Shown: piece after piece, positions 44,067 to 52,308 of the stretch | Position numbering within the stretch: position 1 is the first letter of the stretch | How the letters are laid out: the number at the start of each line of letters is the position of its first letter | Source of the DNA: Streptomyces prunicolor NBRC 13075 | Lineage (GTDB): Bacteria > Actinomycetota > Actinomycetes > Streptomycetales > Streptomycetaceae | Length of the DNA stretch: 64,000 nucleotides | Reading direction: 5' to 3' | Assembly: GCF_000367365.1 (NCBI RefSeq) | Contig: NZ_BARF01000104.1 | Location: 1 to 64,000, forward strand | Position numbers and translations under genes: made by a program | The notes under the pieces: generated by a model | What the model saw: the letters and a program-made list of their open reading frames with translations, nothing else | Database searches by the model: none | What the model was told of the DNA's origin: nothing

Positions 44067-45542
44067 ATGCCGGGACTGCAGGTGGAGACCCTGACGGGGC
44101 CCGTCGAAGGCGCCGCGGAGGGCTGCCCGGTCCTCTCCTGGAAGGGCATCCCCTACGCCGCGCCGCCCACCGGAGAGCGGCGGTTCAGACCGCCCGCTCC
44201 TGTCAAGCCCTGGGCAGCGGTGCGGAACGCCACGCGCTACGGTCCGCAGGCGGTCCAGTTCACGTCGGCCACCTCCCAGGGCGTCGAGGGTGAGGAGGAC
44301 TGCCTCACCCTCAATGTCTGGGCCCCGGCCGAACCGGCCGCGCCCCGGCCGGTGTTGTTCTGGATCCACGGCGGCGCGTTCCTGCACGGCAGCGGCGGTC
44401 TTTATGACGGCGCGTGGCTGGCCGAGGTGTGCGACGCGGTCGTGGTGACCGCCAACTACCGGCTCGGCCCGCTCGGTTTCCTGGACCTGGAACACGTCGG
44501 TATCGCCGACACCTCCAATCCCGCGCTGGGTGACCTGGTCGCGGGCCTGGAGTGGGTACGCGGGAACATCGCCTCGTTCGGCGGCGACCCCGGCCGGGTG
44601 ACGCTCTCCGGTCAATCGGCCGGCGGCATGCTCACCAGCACCCTGTTGGCGGTCCCGGCCGCCCGTGGGCTGTTCCACCAGGCCCTGGTGCTCAGCGGCG
44701 CAGCCCGCAACGTCCACACCCCGGACCAGAACGCCGAGGTCGTCGACCGCCTGCTCACGACCCTGGACACGACCGCGGACCGGCTGACCGACGTGCCGGT
44801 CCGGGCTCTGCGGGACGCCGCGGCGCACGTCGTGACCGGCGCGGGCGACGAGGTGCTGCGCGGCGACGGCTTCTGCCCCGTGGTGGACGGCACCGTATTG
44901 CCCAGGGCGCCGCTGGCCGCGGTCGCGAGCGGTGAGGCCCGGCACCTCCCGGTCTGGGTCAGCCATGTCAGCCACGAGATGGACATCTTCCTCGGTCCCC
45001 CTGCCGCCCCGGTCCTGGCCGGCACGGACACGGCCGGTCGGGCGGCCCTCGGCGAGCAGCGCTGGGCCGAGCTCGGGAAGGCGTACGCGTCCCTCCCCGA
45101 GGCCGGCCGCGACCCGCACCTCGACCTGCTGGACGACACGATGTGGCTGATCCCCGCGATCCGACTGGCAGAGGCCCAGCAGGCCGCCGGCGGCCAGGTC
45201 TGGTTCAGCCGCTTCGACCACGTGCCCGGCATGCCCCCGTACGACCGCCTCGGTGCGACCCACGGTGCCGACAACCGCTGTCTCTGGGCCCACCCGCCCG
45301 CCTTCAACAACCTGGCCGGTCTGCCGCCCGCCCCACCCATGCGCCCGGCCGACCTCGCCGTCACGGCGACTCTGCACCGGGCCGTACGTGCCTTCCTGCA
45401 CACCGGCGCCCCCGACTGGCCCCGCTACGAACCGCAGGACCGCGCCACGATGATCTTCGACGACCTTCCCCGGATCGCCCACGACCCCCGCCGCGAACGC
45501 CGTCTCCTGTGGGCCAACCTGCCGGAGGACGGCGCCCCCTGA
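44067..45542 (+). CDS. Type B carboxylesterase
   Basis: A 491-residue protein with the carboxylesterase B set: GIPYAAPPTGERRF, EDCLTLNVWAP, oxyanion-hole HGGAF, nucleophile S184 in SGQSAGG, and a late GATHGAD motif supplying the His. It hydrolyses an ester, plausibly a quinate or shikimate ester such as chlorogenate, given its neighbours. There is no signal peptide, so it is probably cytoplasmic. An AGAGG site precedes ATG 44067. Confidence 0.88.
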   Translation: MPGLQVETLTGPVEGAAEGCPVLSWKGIPYAAPPTGERRFRPPAPVKPWAAVRNATRYGPQAVQFTSATSQGVEGEEDCLTLNVWAPAEPAAPRPVLFWIHGGAFLHGSGGLYDGAWLAEVCDAVVVTANYRLGPLGFLDLEHVGIADTSNPALGDLVAGLEWVRGNIASFGGDPGRVTLSGQSAGGMLTSTLLAVPAARGLFHQALVLSGAARNVHTPDQNAEVVDRLLTTLDTTADRLTDVPVRALRDAAAHVVTGAGDEVLRGDGFCPVVDGTVLPRAPLAAVASGEARHLPVWVSHVSHEMDIFLGPPAAPVLAGTDTAGRAALGEQRWAELGKAYASLPEAGRDPHLDLLDDTMWLIPAIRLAEAQQAAGGQVWFSRFDHVPGMPPYDRLGATHGADNRCLWAHPPAFNNLAGLPPAPPMRPADLAVTATLHRAVRAFLHTGAPDWPRYEPQDRATMIFDDLPRIAHDPRRERRLLWANLPEDGAP

Positions 45543-45608
45543 CGACGGGAGAGAGCGGCCCGGCCCCGAACCGGACGGGGCTTGACCGCGCGGGTGGCCG
45601 TGCCGGGT

Positions 45609-46439
45609 TCAGTGTGTGGGAAGAGCCTCCAGAGCTTTGGACGCCGCGGTGAAAGCCAGCCCCGCCATCTCGTCGACCGGGAGGTCCCGGTAGCCGGGGT
45701 AGTTGACCTCGATGCAGTACGGCCCACGAAAACCACGCTCGTGCAGGCCCAACAGCAGTCCCTGGACGTCCAGTTCACCGTCACCGGGCAGCAGACGCCC
45801 CTGACGTGCCTCGGTGAGGAAATCGCCGTCCACGACACGGCCGTCGTTGAGCTGGACGGCCACGATCCGGTCGGGCGGCAGGCCGTCGAGGTCGGCCAGG
45901 CTGGAGCGGGTGTTGTAGAAGTGCCAGACGTCGATCATCAGCCCGGCGTTGGGGGCACCGGAGGCCTCCACCACCGCGCGGGCGGTGGCCACGTCCTTCA
46001 GGCCGGACCAGGGGAAGGCCTCGACCGCGACGCGCAGCCCGTACGCGGCGACGTCGTCGCAGATCGTACGGAGCCGGGCGCCCGCGGCCTCGATGTCGAG
46101 TTCGTCCGCGCCGAACTCACCCGCCGTGACGTGATGCGGCCGGAAGGCATGACCGAGCACGGCAACGGCGTCATTCGCACCGTCGCCGGAGGCCGCGGCC
46201 CAGCCGCTCAGGAACTCGATCTCCCGCAGGGCGAGTCCGTGCGTGCCGAGCACCGCACGCAGGGACTCGTCGCTCGCCCCTGCGGCCAGCATCTGCCGGT
46301 GGTCGTCGGTGTGCAGGCCGATGCCGGTGAAGCCGGCGGCGGCAGCCGCGCGGCAGCGCTCCGCGAACGGCACTCGGGCGGGTTGCGCGAACCCCGCGCC
46401 GGACAGGGTCACGAAGCTCGCGGTCAGTTCCCGTGTCAT
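45609..46439 (-). CDS. TIM-barrel sugar isomerase/3-dehydroshikimate dehydratase-like protein
   Basis: A 276-residue xylose-isomerase-like TIM barrel: AAAAGFTGIGLHTDD, VAVEAFPWSGL, PNAGLMIDVWHFYNT, IVAVQLNDGRV, GYCIEVNYPGY-like metal site. Members include sugar-phosphate isomerases/epimerases and AsbF/QsuB-type 3-dehydroshikimate dehydratases, which make protocatechuate. The context of AroE, AroQ and a ring-cleavage enzyme favours the dehydratase. It overlaps the dioxygenase stop as ATGA and is the last gene of the IclR-linked operon. Confidence 0.75.
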   Translation of the reverse strand: MTRELTASFVTLSGAGFAQPARVPFAERCRAAAAAGFTGIGLHTDDHRQMLAAGASDESLRAVLGTHGLALREIEFLSGWAAASGDGANDAVAVLGHAFRPHHVTAGEFGADELDIEAAGARLRTICDDVAAYGLRVAVEAFPWSGLKDVATARAVVEASGAPNAGLMIDVWHFYNTRSSLADLDGLPPDRIVAVQLNDGRVVDGDFLTEARQGRLLPGDGELDVQGLLLGLHERGFRGPYCIEVNYPGYRDLPVDEMAGLAFTAASKALEALPTH

Positions 46440-47386
46440 GGCAGCACCGGGGTGGCGTGGGAGTGGAAACTCGCGGGCACATCCAGGCCCCAGGCGGTGG
46501 AGCGGCCCTGGCCCTCCGTGGTCCAGGTGACCGGCTCCCAGTCGGGGGCGAAGATGTGGAAGCCGCCGGAGAACACCTCGATGCGGTTGCCGCCCGGCTC
46601 CAGGACGTAGAGGAAGAAGCCCTGGGTGCGCGAGTGCTTCGCCGGGCCGAACTCGATCTCGACGCCCAGCTCGCAGAAGATGTCGGCGGCGCGGAGCACG
46701 TCCTCGCGGTTCTCGACGGCGTAGGCGAGGTGGTGCAGCCGCCCGGTGACGCCGGGGGCCGGTTCGCGGGTGATGGCGAGGTCGTGGGCCTTGTTCATCA
46801 GGCTGAGCCAGGCGCCGACCTCGGGCTGGCCGGGCGGGATGAGGTGTTCGCGGAGCTTGAAGCCCAGGGCGTCGCACATGAACGCGCGCGTACCCGGCAC
46901 GTCGTCCGCGAGGACGTTGATGTGGTCGATGCGTGCCGCGCCGACGCCCCGGGTGACGGAGGACTGGGGTTGGTTGGGCAGGTACGAGGCCTTGCCCGCC
47001 GGTGCGCGGTACTTCTCGGTCTCGTAGTAGAGCTCCATGCGCTGGCCGCTCGGGGCGATGAAGGAGTACGCCTTGCCGTGCCCGAAGTCCCCGTCGATCC
47101 ACTCACCGTCGGCGCCGCGCTCCTCCAGGGCGGCGACCCGGCGTTCCAGGGCCTGCGGACTCACCGCGCGCCAGGCGACATGGCCGAGCCCGGCCCGGTC
47201 GGCGGCGGTCAGCTTCAGGGTCGTCAGGTCGTGGTCGCCCCAGGCGCGCAGATAGGCGCTGCCACCGGACTCGTGCACCAGGTCGAGGCCGTAGACCTCG
47301 GTGAAGAAGGCCAGGCTCTCGTCGTACACGGGGGTCAGCAGCTCGGCATGGCCGAGATGGGCGAGTTCGTACAGCGGCTCAGTCAC
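46436..47386 (-). CDS. Extradiol ring-cleavage dioxygenase (VOC type I)
   Basis: A 316-residue, two-module VOC protein like catechol 2,3-dioxygenase. Metal ligands fit H155 (IDHINV), H219 (LHHLAY) and E270 (GGNRIEVFSGG), with H251 and Y260 at the active-site positions. It opens a catecholic ring next to the hydroxyls, giving a yellow semialdehyde. The substrate is unknown: catechol, protocatechuate or a homologue. It overlaps the CMD gene by 8 bp. Confidence 0.87.
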   Translation of the reverse strand: MTEPLYELAHLGHAELLTPVYDESLAFFTEVYGLDLVHESGGSAYLRAWGDHDLTTLKLTAADRAGLGHVAWRAVSPQALERRVAALEERGADGEWIDGDFGHGKAYSFIAPSGQRMELYYETEKYRAPAGKASYLPNQPQSSVTRGVGAARIDHINVLADDVPGTRAFMCDALGFKLREHLIPPGQPEVGAWLSLMNKAHDLAITREPAPGVTGRLHHLAYAVENREDVLRAADIFCELGVEIEFGPAKHSRTQGFFLYVLEPGGNRIEVFSGGFHIFAPDWEPVTWTTEGQGRSTAWGLDVPASFHSHATPVLP

Positions 47387-47786
47387 GCTCGTTCTCCTTC
47401 GCCTTCATCTCCAGCTCCGCGATGTCGGCCAGCACCTGGGGGCCGCGGTTGATCGCGGAGAATCCGGTGAACAGGAACGCCAGGTCGATCACAGCGCGCA
47501 GTTCGTCCCAACTGGCGCCGGCCCGTAGCGCGGCGAGGCCGTGCAGCTTGGCGGCGTCGCTGAGCTTGGCGTGCAGGATGCCGAACAGCACCAGCTGGAC
47601 GGTCTTCTGGTCCAGCGTCTCCGGATACATGACCATGTTGCGCAGTCGCTCCTGCGCCAGCAGCAGTTCCGGGTTGTCCTTCTCGGACGCCTCGAAACGG
47701 GAGGCCACGCGCGGCGGTACGAAGCCCAGCATCCGTTCGTACGTCGCCCGGAAGTCGTCGATGCTCTCGGGGCGCTCATCGCTCAT
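47379..47786 (-). CDS. Carboxymuconolactone decarboxylase (CMD/AhpD-like) family protein
   Basis: A 135-residue helical protein with the CMD core (LDQKTVQLVLFGILHAKLSDAAKLHGLAALRAGASWDELR). The AhpD CxxC pair is absent, so the thioredoxin-like redox role is unlikely; a decarboxylase or isomerase-type role in the aromatic pathway fits better. It is packed between the tautomerase and dioxygenase genes with overlaps on both sides. Confidence 0.82.
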   Translation of the reverse strand: MSDERPESIDDFRATYERMLGFVPPRVASRFEASEKDNPELLLAQERLRNMVMYPETLDQKTVQLVLFGILHAKLSDAAKLHGLAALRAGASWDELRAVIDLAFLFTGFSAINRGPQVLADIAELEMKAKENERD

Positions 47787-47988
47787 AGGATGCCTCCTGT
47801 TCGGCCTGTTCGGCCTTGGTGATGTCGCCCGCCGCCCAGTGCTCCGGCGGGATCTCGCGCACGAGGACCCGGATGGCCGCGTCGGGCGCGTCCAGGGAGT
47901 CCCGTACGGCGGCGTGCACCTGGTGGATGAGGTCGCGGATCTTCTCCGGGGGGCGCCCCGCGACGACGCTGATCTCTACGAGTGGCAT
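47776..47988 (-). CDS. 4-oxalocrotonate tautomerase
   Basis: A 70-residue protein with the catalytic N-terminal proline (MPLVEISVVAGR) and the family VHAAVRDSLDAP and IRVLVREIPPEHW pattern. It is slightly longer than the usual 62 residues. It interconverts 2-hydroxymuconate and 4-oxalocrotonate in meta-cleavage pathways. It starts 1 bp after the stop of the hydratase gene. Confidence 0.9.
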   Translation of the reverse strand: MPLVEISVVAGRPPEKIRDLIHQVHAAVRDSLDAPDAAIRVLVREIPPEHWAAGDITKAEQAEQEASYER

Positions 47989-47989
47989 G

Positions 47990-48772
47990 TCAGGCCCCGA
48001 CCACCCGCAGCGTTCCGAGGTGGGTGAACTCGGCACTGATCTCCCGTCCGGGCTCGACGAAGACGGCGTCGGTGAGGCCGCCGGTGAGCACGATCCAGCC
48101 GGGCTCGATGGCGATGCCGCGCGCGCCGAGGGAGTTGGCCGCCAGCGCGAGCGCTTCGGCGGGGTGGCCCTGTACGGCGGCGCCGGTCGCGGAGTCGGTG
48201 ATCTCACCGTCGATGCCGAGCAGGCAGGCCTCCAGCGCGAGGTCGAGACCCTCGGGCGGCAGGCCGGTGCCGCTGACGACAAAGCGGGAGGACGAGGCAT
48301 TGTCGGCGACCACGTCGGGGAGGGTGAACTTGAAGTCGGTGAAGCGGCTGTCGATGACCTCGAAGCCCGCGTGCACACTGCGGACTGCGGCGAGCGCGGT
48401 CGCGGCGGTAACTCCGGGGCCCTCCAACCGCTCCCCCATGATGAAGACGATCTCCGGCTCGATGCGCGGGTGGATGAGTTCACCCATCGGGACCGGGACG
48501 CCTTCCGGGAGCACCATCGCGTCGGTGAGCCAGGCGGTGAGCGGGGAGTCGATGCCCATCCGCTGTTGCTTGGCGCGCGAGGTGAGCCCGAGCTTGACGC
48601 CGACGAGCTTCTCGCCGTCGGCGACCTTGCGTTGCAGCAGCGCGTCCTGCACTTCGTACGCCGTCGGCAGGTCGAGGCCGGGCCATTCGTCGGTGATCCG
48701 GCCGCCGTCCCTGCGGTCGGTCTCGCGGTCGAGCAGCTCCGTGACGGCGCGGTCGATGGTCCAGTCGCTCAT
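47990..48772 (-). CDS. 2-keto-4-pentenoate hydratase/4-oxalocrotonate decarboxylase family enzyme (copy 1)
   Basis: A 260-residue protein of the FAH-like hydratase family: YEVQDALLQRKV, GVKLGLTSRAKQQRMGID, IEPEIVFIMG (acidic metal residues), FEVIDSRFTDF and VVADNASSS. DmpE (hydratase) and DmpH (decarboxylase) are homologues that form a complex, and this operon carries two such genes. Which copy has which role cannot be read from motifs alone. Confidence 0.87.
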   Translation of the reverse strand: MSDWTIDRAVTELLDRETDRRDGGRITDEWPGLDLPTAYEVQDALLQRKVADGEKLVGVKLGLTSRAKQQRMGIDSPLTAWLTDAMVLPEGVPVPMGELIHPRIEPEIVFIMGERLEGPGVTAATALAAVRSVHAGFEVIDSRFTDFKFTLPDVVADNASSSRFVVSGTGLPPEGLDLALEACLLGIDGEITDSATGAAVQGHPAEALALAANSLGARGIAIEPGWIVLTGGLTDAVFVEPGREISAEFTHLGTLRVVGA

Positions 48773-48873
48773 GCGGGTACGCCTTCCAAGGTCGTGGCGC
48801 GGGTGGAGAGGTGGATCGCCACGTCGATGATCATGTCTTTCCGGCCGCCGCCGATGGCGGCGGTGGCGGTCAT
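48769..48873 (-). CDS. 34-residue coupled ORF, possibly a deletion scar
   Basis: ATG 48873 overlaps the stop of the upstream hydratase gene (ATGA), and its own stop overlaps the start of the downstream one (ATGA). A GGGGGAGG ribosome site precedes it. The peptide (MTATAAIGGGRKDMIIDVAIH...) matches no family I recognise. Meta-cleavage operons usually encode an acetaldehyde dehydrogenase and an aldolase near here. Both are missing, so the ORF may be the in-frame scar of their loss, or a small protein that keeps translation coupled. Confidence 0.5.
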   Translation of the reverse strand: MTATAAIGGGRKDMIIDVAIHLSTRATTLEGVPA

Positions 48874-49679
48874 GTGTCCTCCCCCTGTCCTTGTACGTGG
48901 GCGAATCGTGCGGTGACGGTGCCCAACCCACCGAAGGTCGCGGTGACCGAATCTCCACCGGCGACGGGTACAGCGGCACAGACCGAGCCGGGCAGGATGA
49001 CATGCCCCGGCTCCAGGGTGACGCCGAGCCGGCCCACCGTGTTGGCCAGCCACACCAGGGCGTTGAGGGGCGAACCGAGCACGGCGCCGCCCGCTCCGGT
49101 GCCGACGATCTCGCCGCGTCGGGTCAGTACGCAGCCGGACAGCCGCAGGTCGACCGCGTCCACCGGGACAGGGCGGCTGCCGAGGACCACGCCGCCCGCC
49201 GACGCGTTGTCCGCGACCGTGTCGATCAGGCCGATCCTCCAGTCCCGGATGCGGGAGTCGATGATCTCCAGGGCCGGCAGGACGTAGTCGACCGCCGACA
49301 GCGCCTGCGCGGTGTTCACCCCCGGGCCGGTCAGCGGCCGCTTGAGCACGAAGGCGATCTCCGGTTCGATCTTGGGGCTGATGAACTCGTCCAGTCCGAT
49401 CGGCAGGCCCTCCAGATGGAACATGGACTCCATCAGATGCCCGTAGTCGGGCTGGTCGACGCCGAGTTGGCGTTGCATGGCCGCCGAGGTGAGCCCGACC
49501 TTGTGGCCCTGGACCCGCTGCCCGTCCTCGGTCCAGGTGCGGACCTGCTCGAGCTGGATCGCGTAGGCGTCATCGACCGTCAGCCCGGAATGGGACCGGC
49601 CGACCGGGTCGATCGGCTCTCGGGTGTGCCGCGCGGCGAGCAGTTCCTTCGCGACCACGACGTGCGTCGCTTTGTCCAT
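48870..49679 (-). CDS. 2-keto-4-pentenoate hydratase/4-oxalocrotonate decarboxylase family enzyme (copy 2)
   Basis: A 269-residue homologue of copy 1: YAIQLEQVRTW, GHKVGLTSAAMQRQLGV, KIEPEIAFVL, LEIIDSRIRDW, TVADNASAGG. It is first in the operon, with an AGGAAAGAG site before ATG 49679 and the paired operators about 75-135 bp upstream. It probably forms the hydratase-decarboxylase couple with copy 1. Confidence 0.87.
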   Translation of the reverse strand: MDKATHVVVAKELLAARHTREPIDPVGRSHSGLTVDDAYAIQLEQVRTWTEDGQRVQGHKVGLTSAAMQRQLGVDQPDYGHLMESMFHLEGLPIGLDEFISPKIEPEIAFVLKRPLTGPGVNTAQALSAVDYVLPALEIIDSRIRDWRIGLIDTVADNASAGGVVLGSRPVPVDAVDLRLSGCVLTRRGEIVGTGAGGAVLGSPLNALVWLANTVGRLGVTLEPGHVILPGSVCAAVPVAGGDSVTATFGGLGTVTARFAHVQGQGEDT

Positions 49680-49924
49680 CTGCGGCTCTTTCCTCAGGTG
49701 ATGGTCGATCTCCTCGCAGCATGTTGCGCCAGGTCCCACCCGGCAACCCACTGATCCGCTGAGCGGAACAAGATCGACCGACTTCGCCTGCACATGTTCC
49801 GCTCAGCGGATCACCGGGCTTGCCCACCCCTGGTCAGGGGAGGACAGTCCTCCCGTGACATGGCATCCCACGGACCGGACGCTACGAAGGGAATGTCATC
49901 CCCCGACATCCCATAGGAGCCTGC
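49680..49924. promoter_or_regulatory. Operon promoter with two 19-bp IclR-type operators
   Basis: TGATCCGCTGAGCGGAACA (49752-49770) and TGTTCCGCTCAGCGGATCA (49795-49813) are each built on TCCGCT-N-AGCGGA. As a pair they are exact inverted copies of each other, 43 bp from start to start. A third, weaker copy overlaps the start of the IclR gene. No gene is seen in this stretch. Confidence 0.8.
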
Positions 49925-50710
49925 TCAGCTGTCCCCCATGGAGGGGCTCGGGCCCCGCAGCTCACGGCTCACGGCCAGCCCCGCCGTGCGCACGGCGGGG
50001 CCCACCCGGCGCAGGTTCAGCCTCCCGCTCCAGCCCGAGATGGACATCGCCGCGACGGCCCGGCCGTCGGCCCCGAGGATCACGGTCGCGACACACCCCA
50101 CCCCGGGGCCGGTCTCCTCGTTCTCGTACGCGACTCCCGCGCCCCGGATCCGTTCCAGCTCGCGCCGGAACAGACCGGGGGCGGTGATGGTGCGCGGGCC
50201 CACCGGTGCGAGCCCATGAGCACAGACCGCTTCGACGGCATCCGCGTCGCCGAAGGCGAGCAGTACCTTTCCCACGGCCGCGGCGTGCGCGGGCAGTCGG
50301 CCGCCCACCCTCGACCCCATCCGCGGCGCGTCCTTGCTCCGCAGGATCTCGACGTAGACGACCTCGGTGCCGTCCAGCACGGCAAGGTGCACCGTCTGCC
50401 GGGTCGCCTCGCGCAGATCGGCCATGTACGGCAGGGCGATCGCGCGCAGATTGCGATGCCGGGAGGCCAGTTCTCCGTACTCGAAGAGGCGCGTTCCCAT
50501 ATGCAGGAGCGCGCTGTCGTTCTCGTCGCGCTCCAGGAACCCGTAGCCGACGAGGTCGCGCACCAGGCGGGAGGTCGTGGACTTCGGCAGCCCGGCCCGG
50601 CGGGCGATCTCCGACACCCGAAGCACGGCATGCAGCGCGTCGAAGGCCCCGAGCACGGCGGCGACCCGCGCGACACCGGAGTCAGGGATGTTCCGTTCAG
50701 CGGGACACAT
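49925..50710 (-). CDS. IclR-family transcriptional regulator
   Basis: A 261-residue protein from ATG 50710. The winged helix is at 12-75 (SGVARVAAVLGAFDA, SEIARRAGLPKSTTSRLVRDLVGYGFLER), followed by the IclR effector domain (TVHLAVLDGTEVVYVEIL, LPAHAAAVGKVLLAF, GVGCVATVILG). PcaR/PobR-type IclR proteins control aromatic acid catabolism with protocatechuate or similar ligands. It transcribes toward the catabolic operon on the same strand and is divergent from the dehydroquinase. Confidence 0.92.
   Translation of the reverse strand: MCPAERNIPDSGVARVAAVLGAFDALHAVLRVSEIARRAGLPKSTTSRLVRDLVGYGFLERDENDSALLHMGTRLFEYGELASRHRNLRAIALPYMADLREATRQTVHLAVLDGTEVVYVEILRSKDAPRMGSRVGGRLPAHAAAVGKVLLAFGDADAVEAVCAHGLAPVGPRTITAPGLFRRELERIRGAGVAYENEETGPGVGCVATVILGADGRAVAAMSISGWSGRLNLRRVGPAVRTAGLAVSRELRGPSPSMGDS
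50689..50707. promoter_or_regulatory. Third IclR-type operator over the regulator start
   Basis: TGTTCCGTTCAGCGGGACA matches the 49795-49813 operator at 16 of 19 positions. It covers codons 2-8 of the IclR gene and lies about 120 bp before the dehydroquinase start, so it could give autoregulation and control of the divergent gene. Confidence 0.65.
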
Positions 50711-50825
50711 CGGTGAAGCATGACCGGCGGACGGGACGGCGTGCAAGCGCCGGCCCAGTCGGCGCGGGTGCGCGAACGCCCCTGCCCACCCGGCCCACAC
50801 ACCCGTACCGATGAAGGAGCCGCAC

Positions 50826-51293
50826 ATGCCCGACGCCATCACCGAGAACGACCCCGGACGGACCGTCCTGTTCCTCAACGGCCCCAACCTCAATCTGCTC
50901 GGCGTGCGGGAGCCCGACAAGTACGGTTCCACGACGCTGCGCGAGGTCGAGGAGACCGTGGCCAAGACCTTGTCCGCCCACGGTCTGGCCGCGCGCTTCG
51001 TACAGAGCAACCACGAAGGCGTGCTGGTGGACGCGATTCATGCCGCGCGCACCGAATGCGGCGCGATCGTCATCAACCCCGCCGCGTTCACGCACACCTC
51101 GGTCGCACTCCGGGACGCGATCGCCGCCGTCGCTCTGCCGACCGTCGAGCTCCACATCACCAACGTGCACAGGCGCGAGGAATTCCGGCACCACTCCTAC
51201 ATCTCGGCTGTTGCCGACGCCGTGATCGTCGGCGCGGGAACACACGGCTATGTCCTGGCCGCGCTGCACGTCGCGCATCTTCTCCTCGGCTGA
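50826..51293 (+). CDS. aroQ: Type II 3-dehydroquinate dehydratase
   Basis: A 155-residue protein. ATG 50826 is preferred over 50811 because the AAGGAG site lies between them. Type II signatures: LFLNGPNLNLLGVREPDKYGS with catalytic Y33, SNHEG, NPAAFTHTSVALRDA and VELHITNVHRREEFRHHS. It interconverts 3-dehydroquinate and 3-dehydroshikimate. Next to an IclR regulator and far from aro biosynthesis genes, a catabolic role (QutE/QuiB-like) is likely. Confidence 0.93.
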   Translation: MPDAITENDPGRTVLFLNGPNLNLLGVREPDKYGSTTLREVEETVAKTLSAHGLAARFVQSNHEGVLVDAIHAARTECGAIVINPAAFTHTSVALRDAIAAVALPTVELHITNVHRREEFRHHSYISAVADAVIVGAGTHGYVLAALHVAHLLLG

Positions 51294-51317
51294 CTCACGC
51301 CTCGGGCGAGACTGCGC

Positions 51318-51677
51318 TCAGGATTCGCTCGTCCAGCCGTCCGCTCCTTGCAACTGTGCGTACATCTGGGTGAGTTGCACGTCCAGGACAGTGCAGAGAC
51401 GGCTGAAGGTCCAGTAGTAGCCGCAGAGATGAAGTAGCTCGACGAGTTCGCGGGCGGAGAGGAACTCGCCTGCCGCGGCGAACACTTCATCGGACACCCG
51501 GGGTCCCGCGACGACCTCGGCAGCGAACCGGATCACCGCACGGTCATGCTTCGACAGTGCCGGGTTCGTATGGTCCCGGTTCTTGATCAGTTCGCGGGTC
51601 GCGTCGTCCACGCCGGCTGGACGAACGCGACCATCTCTTCCGGCTGGGCGGCTACGACACTCCCAAGCGCGTCTCAC
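51318..51677 (-). pseudogene. C-terminal fragment of a CMD-family protein
   Basis: Residues from about VDDATRELIKNRDHTNPALS onward match the C-terminal half of CMD/peroxidase-related helical proteins (ARELVELLHLCGYYWTFSRL). The first about 25 residues are not family-like and lie on DNA that, on the other strand, encodes an MmyB fragment. So the gene was cut near 51610. Confidence 0.65.
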
Positions 51678-52219
51678 GCACCGACCACATCAACCCCGGG
51701 ATGCAGCGCATCTTCCAACGCATGGACGACAGTCCGGCCCAGATCATCAACCATCTGGGCGAGACACTCGCGCAGAACCGCCTCTCCACACTCCTCGTCG
51801 GCGACCAGACCCTGCACACCGGCATGGCCCGCTCCCTGGCCTACCGCTGGTTCACCGACCCCGCCGAACGGCAGCGCTTCCCGGCCGACGATCATGCCCA
51901 GCACGGCCGTACCGTCACCGCCCAGCTCCTCGCGACCCACACCCGCAATCCCGACGACCCCCGCGTCACCGGCCTCGTGGAGACCTTGCTCAAAAAGAGC
52001 GAGGAGTTCGCCGACATGCGGCGCCGGCACCCCGTCCTGGGCCCGTACTGCGCCCCCAAGCTGATAGAGCATCCCCGAGTCGGTCTCATGGAGCTGCACG
52101 GACAGAGCCTGATAGATCCCGACCAGTCGCAGATCCTGACTGTCCTCACCGCCACCCCGGGCAGCGAGAGCTACGAGAGACTCCAATTCCCCTCCGTTCT
52201 GGGCGACCGACTCCTTTGA
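51612..52219 (+). pseudogene. Truncated MmyB-type XRE regulator, lacking its DNA-binding domain
   Basis: From about 51612 the frame reads LDERDHLFRLGGYDTPKRV, then GMQRIFQRMDDSPAQIINHLGETLAQN and the ligand domain (GDQTLHTGMARSLAYRWFTDP, VLGDRLL end). This is the linker and MmyB ligand-binding domain. The Xre helix-turn-helix that should precede is absent; the upstream DNA belongs to the CMD fragment. GTG and ATG starts inside (51701) could still give a peptide of about 172 residues. Confidence 0.72.
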
Positions 52220-52308
52220 CGTGCGTCACCACGACACACCCCGGTGTCTCCGGCACGTAAGCCGTTCGAGGGTCCGCTTGCCCCGACACACACGAAAGGC
52301 TTGCGATC

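Noticed and set aside
45543..45608. Possible hairpin GCCCCG...CGGGGC between convergent esterase and isomerase genes
   Set aside because: Only a 6-bp stem in GC-rich DNA; too weak to call a terminator.
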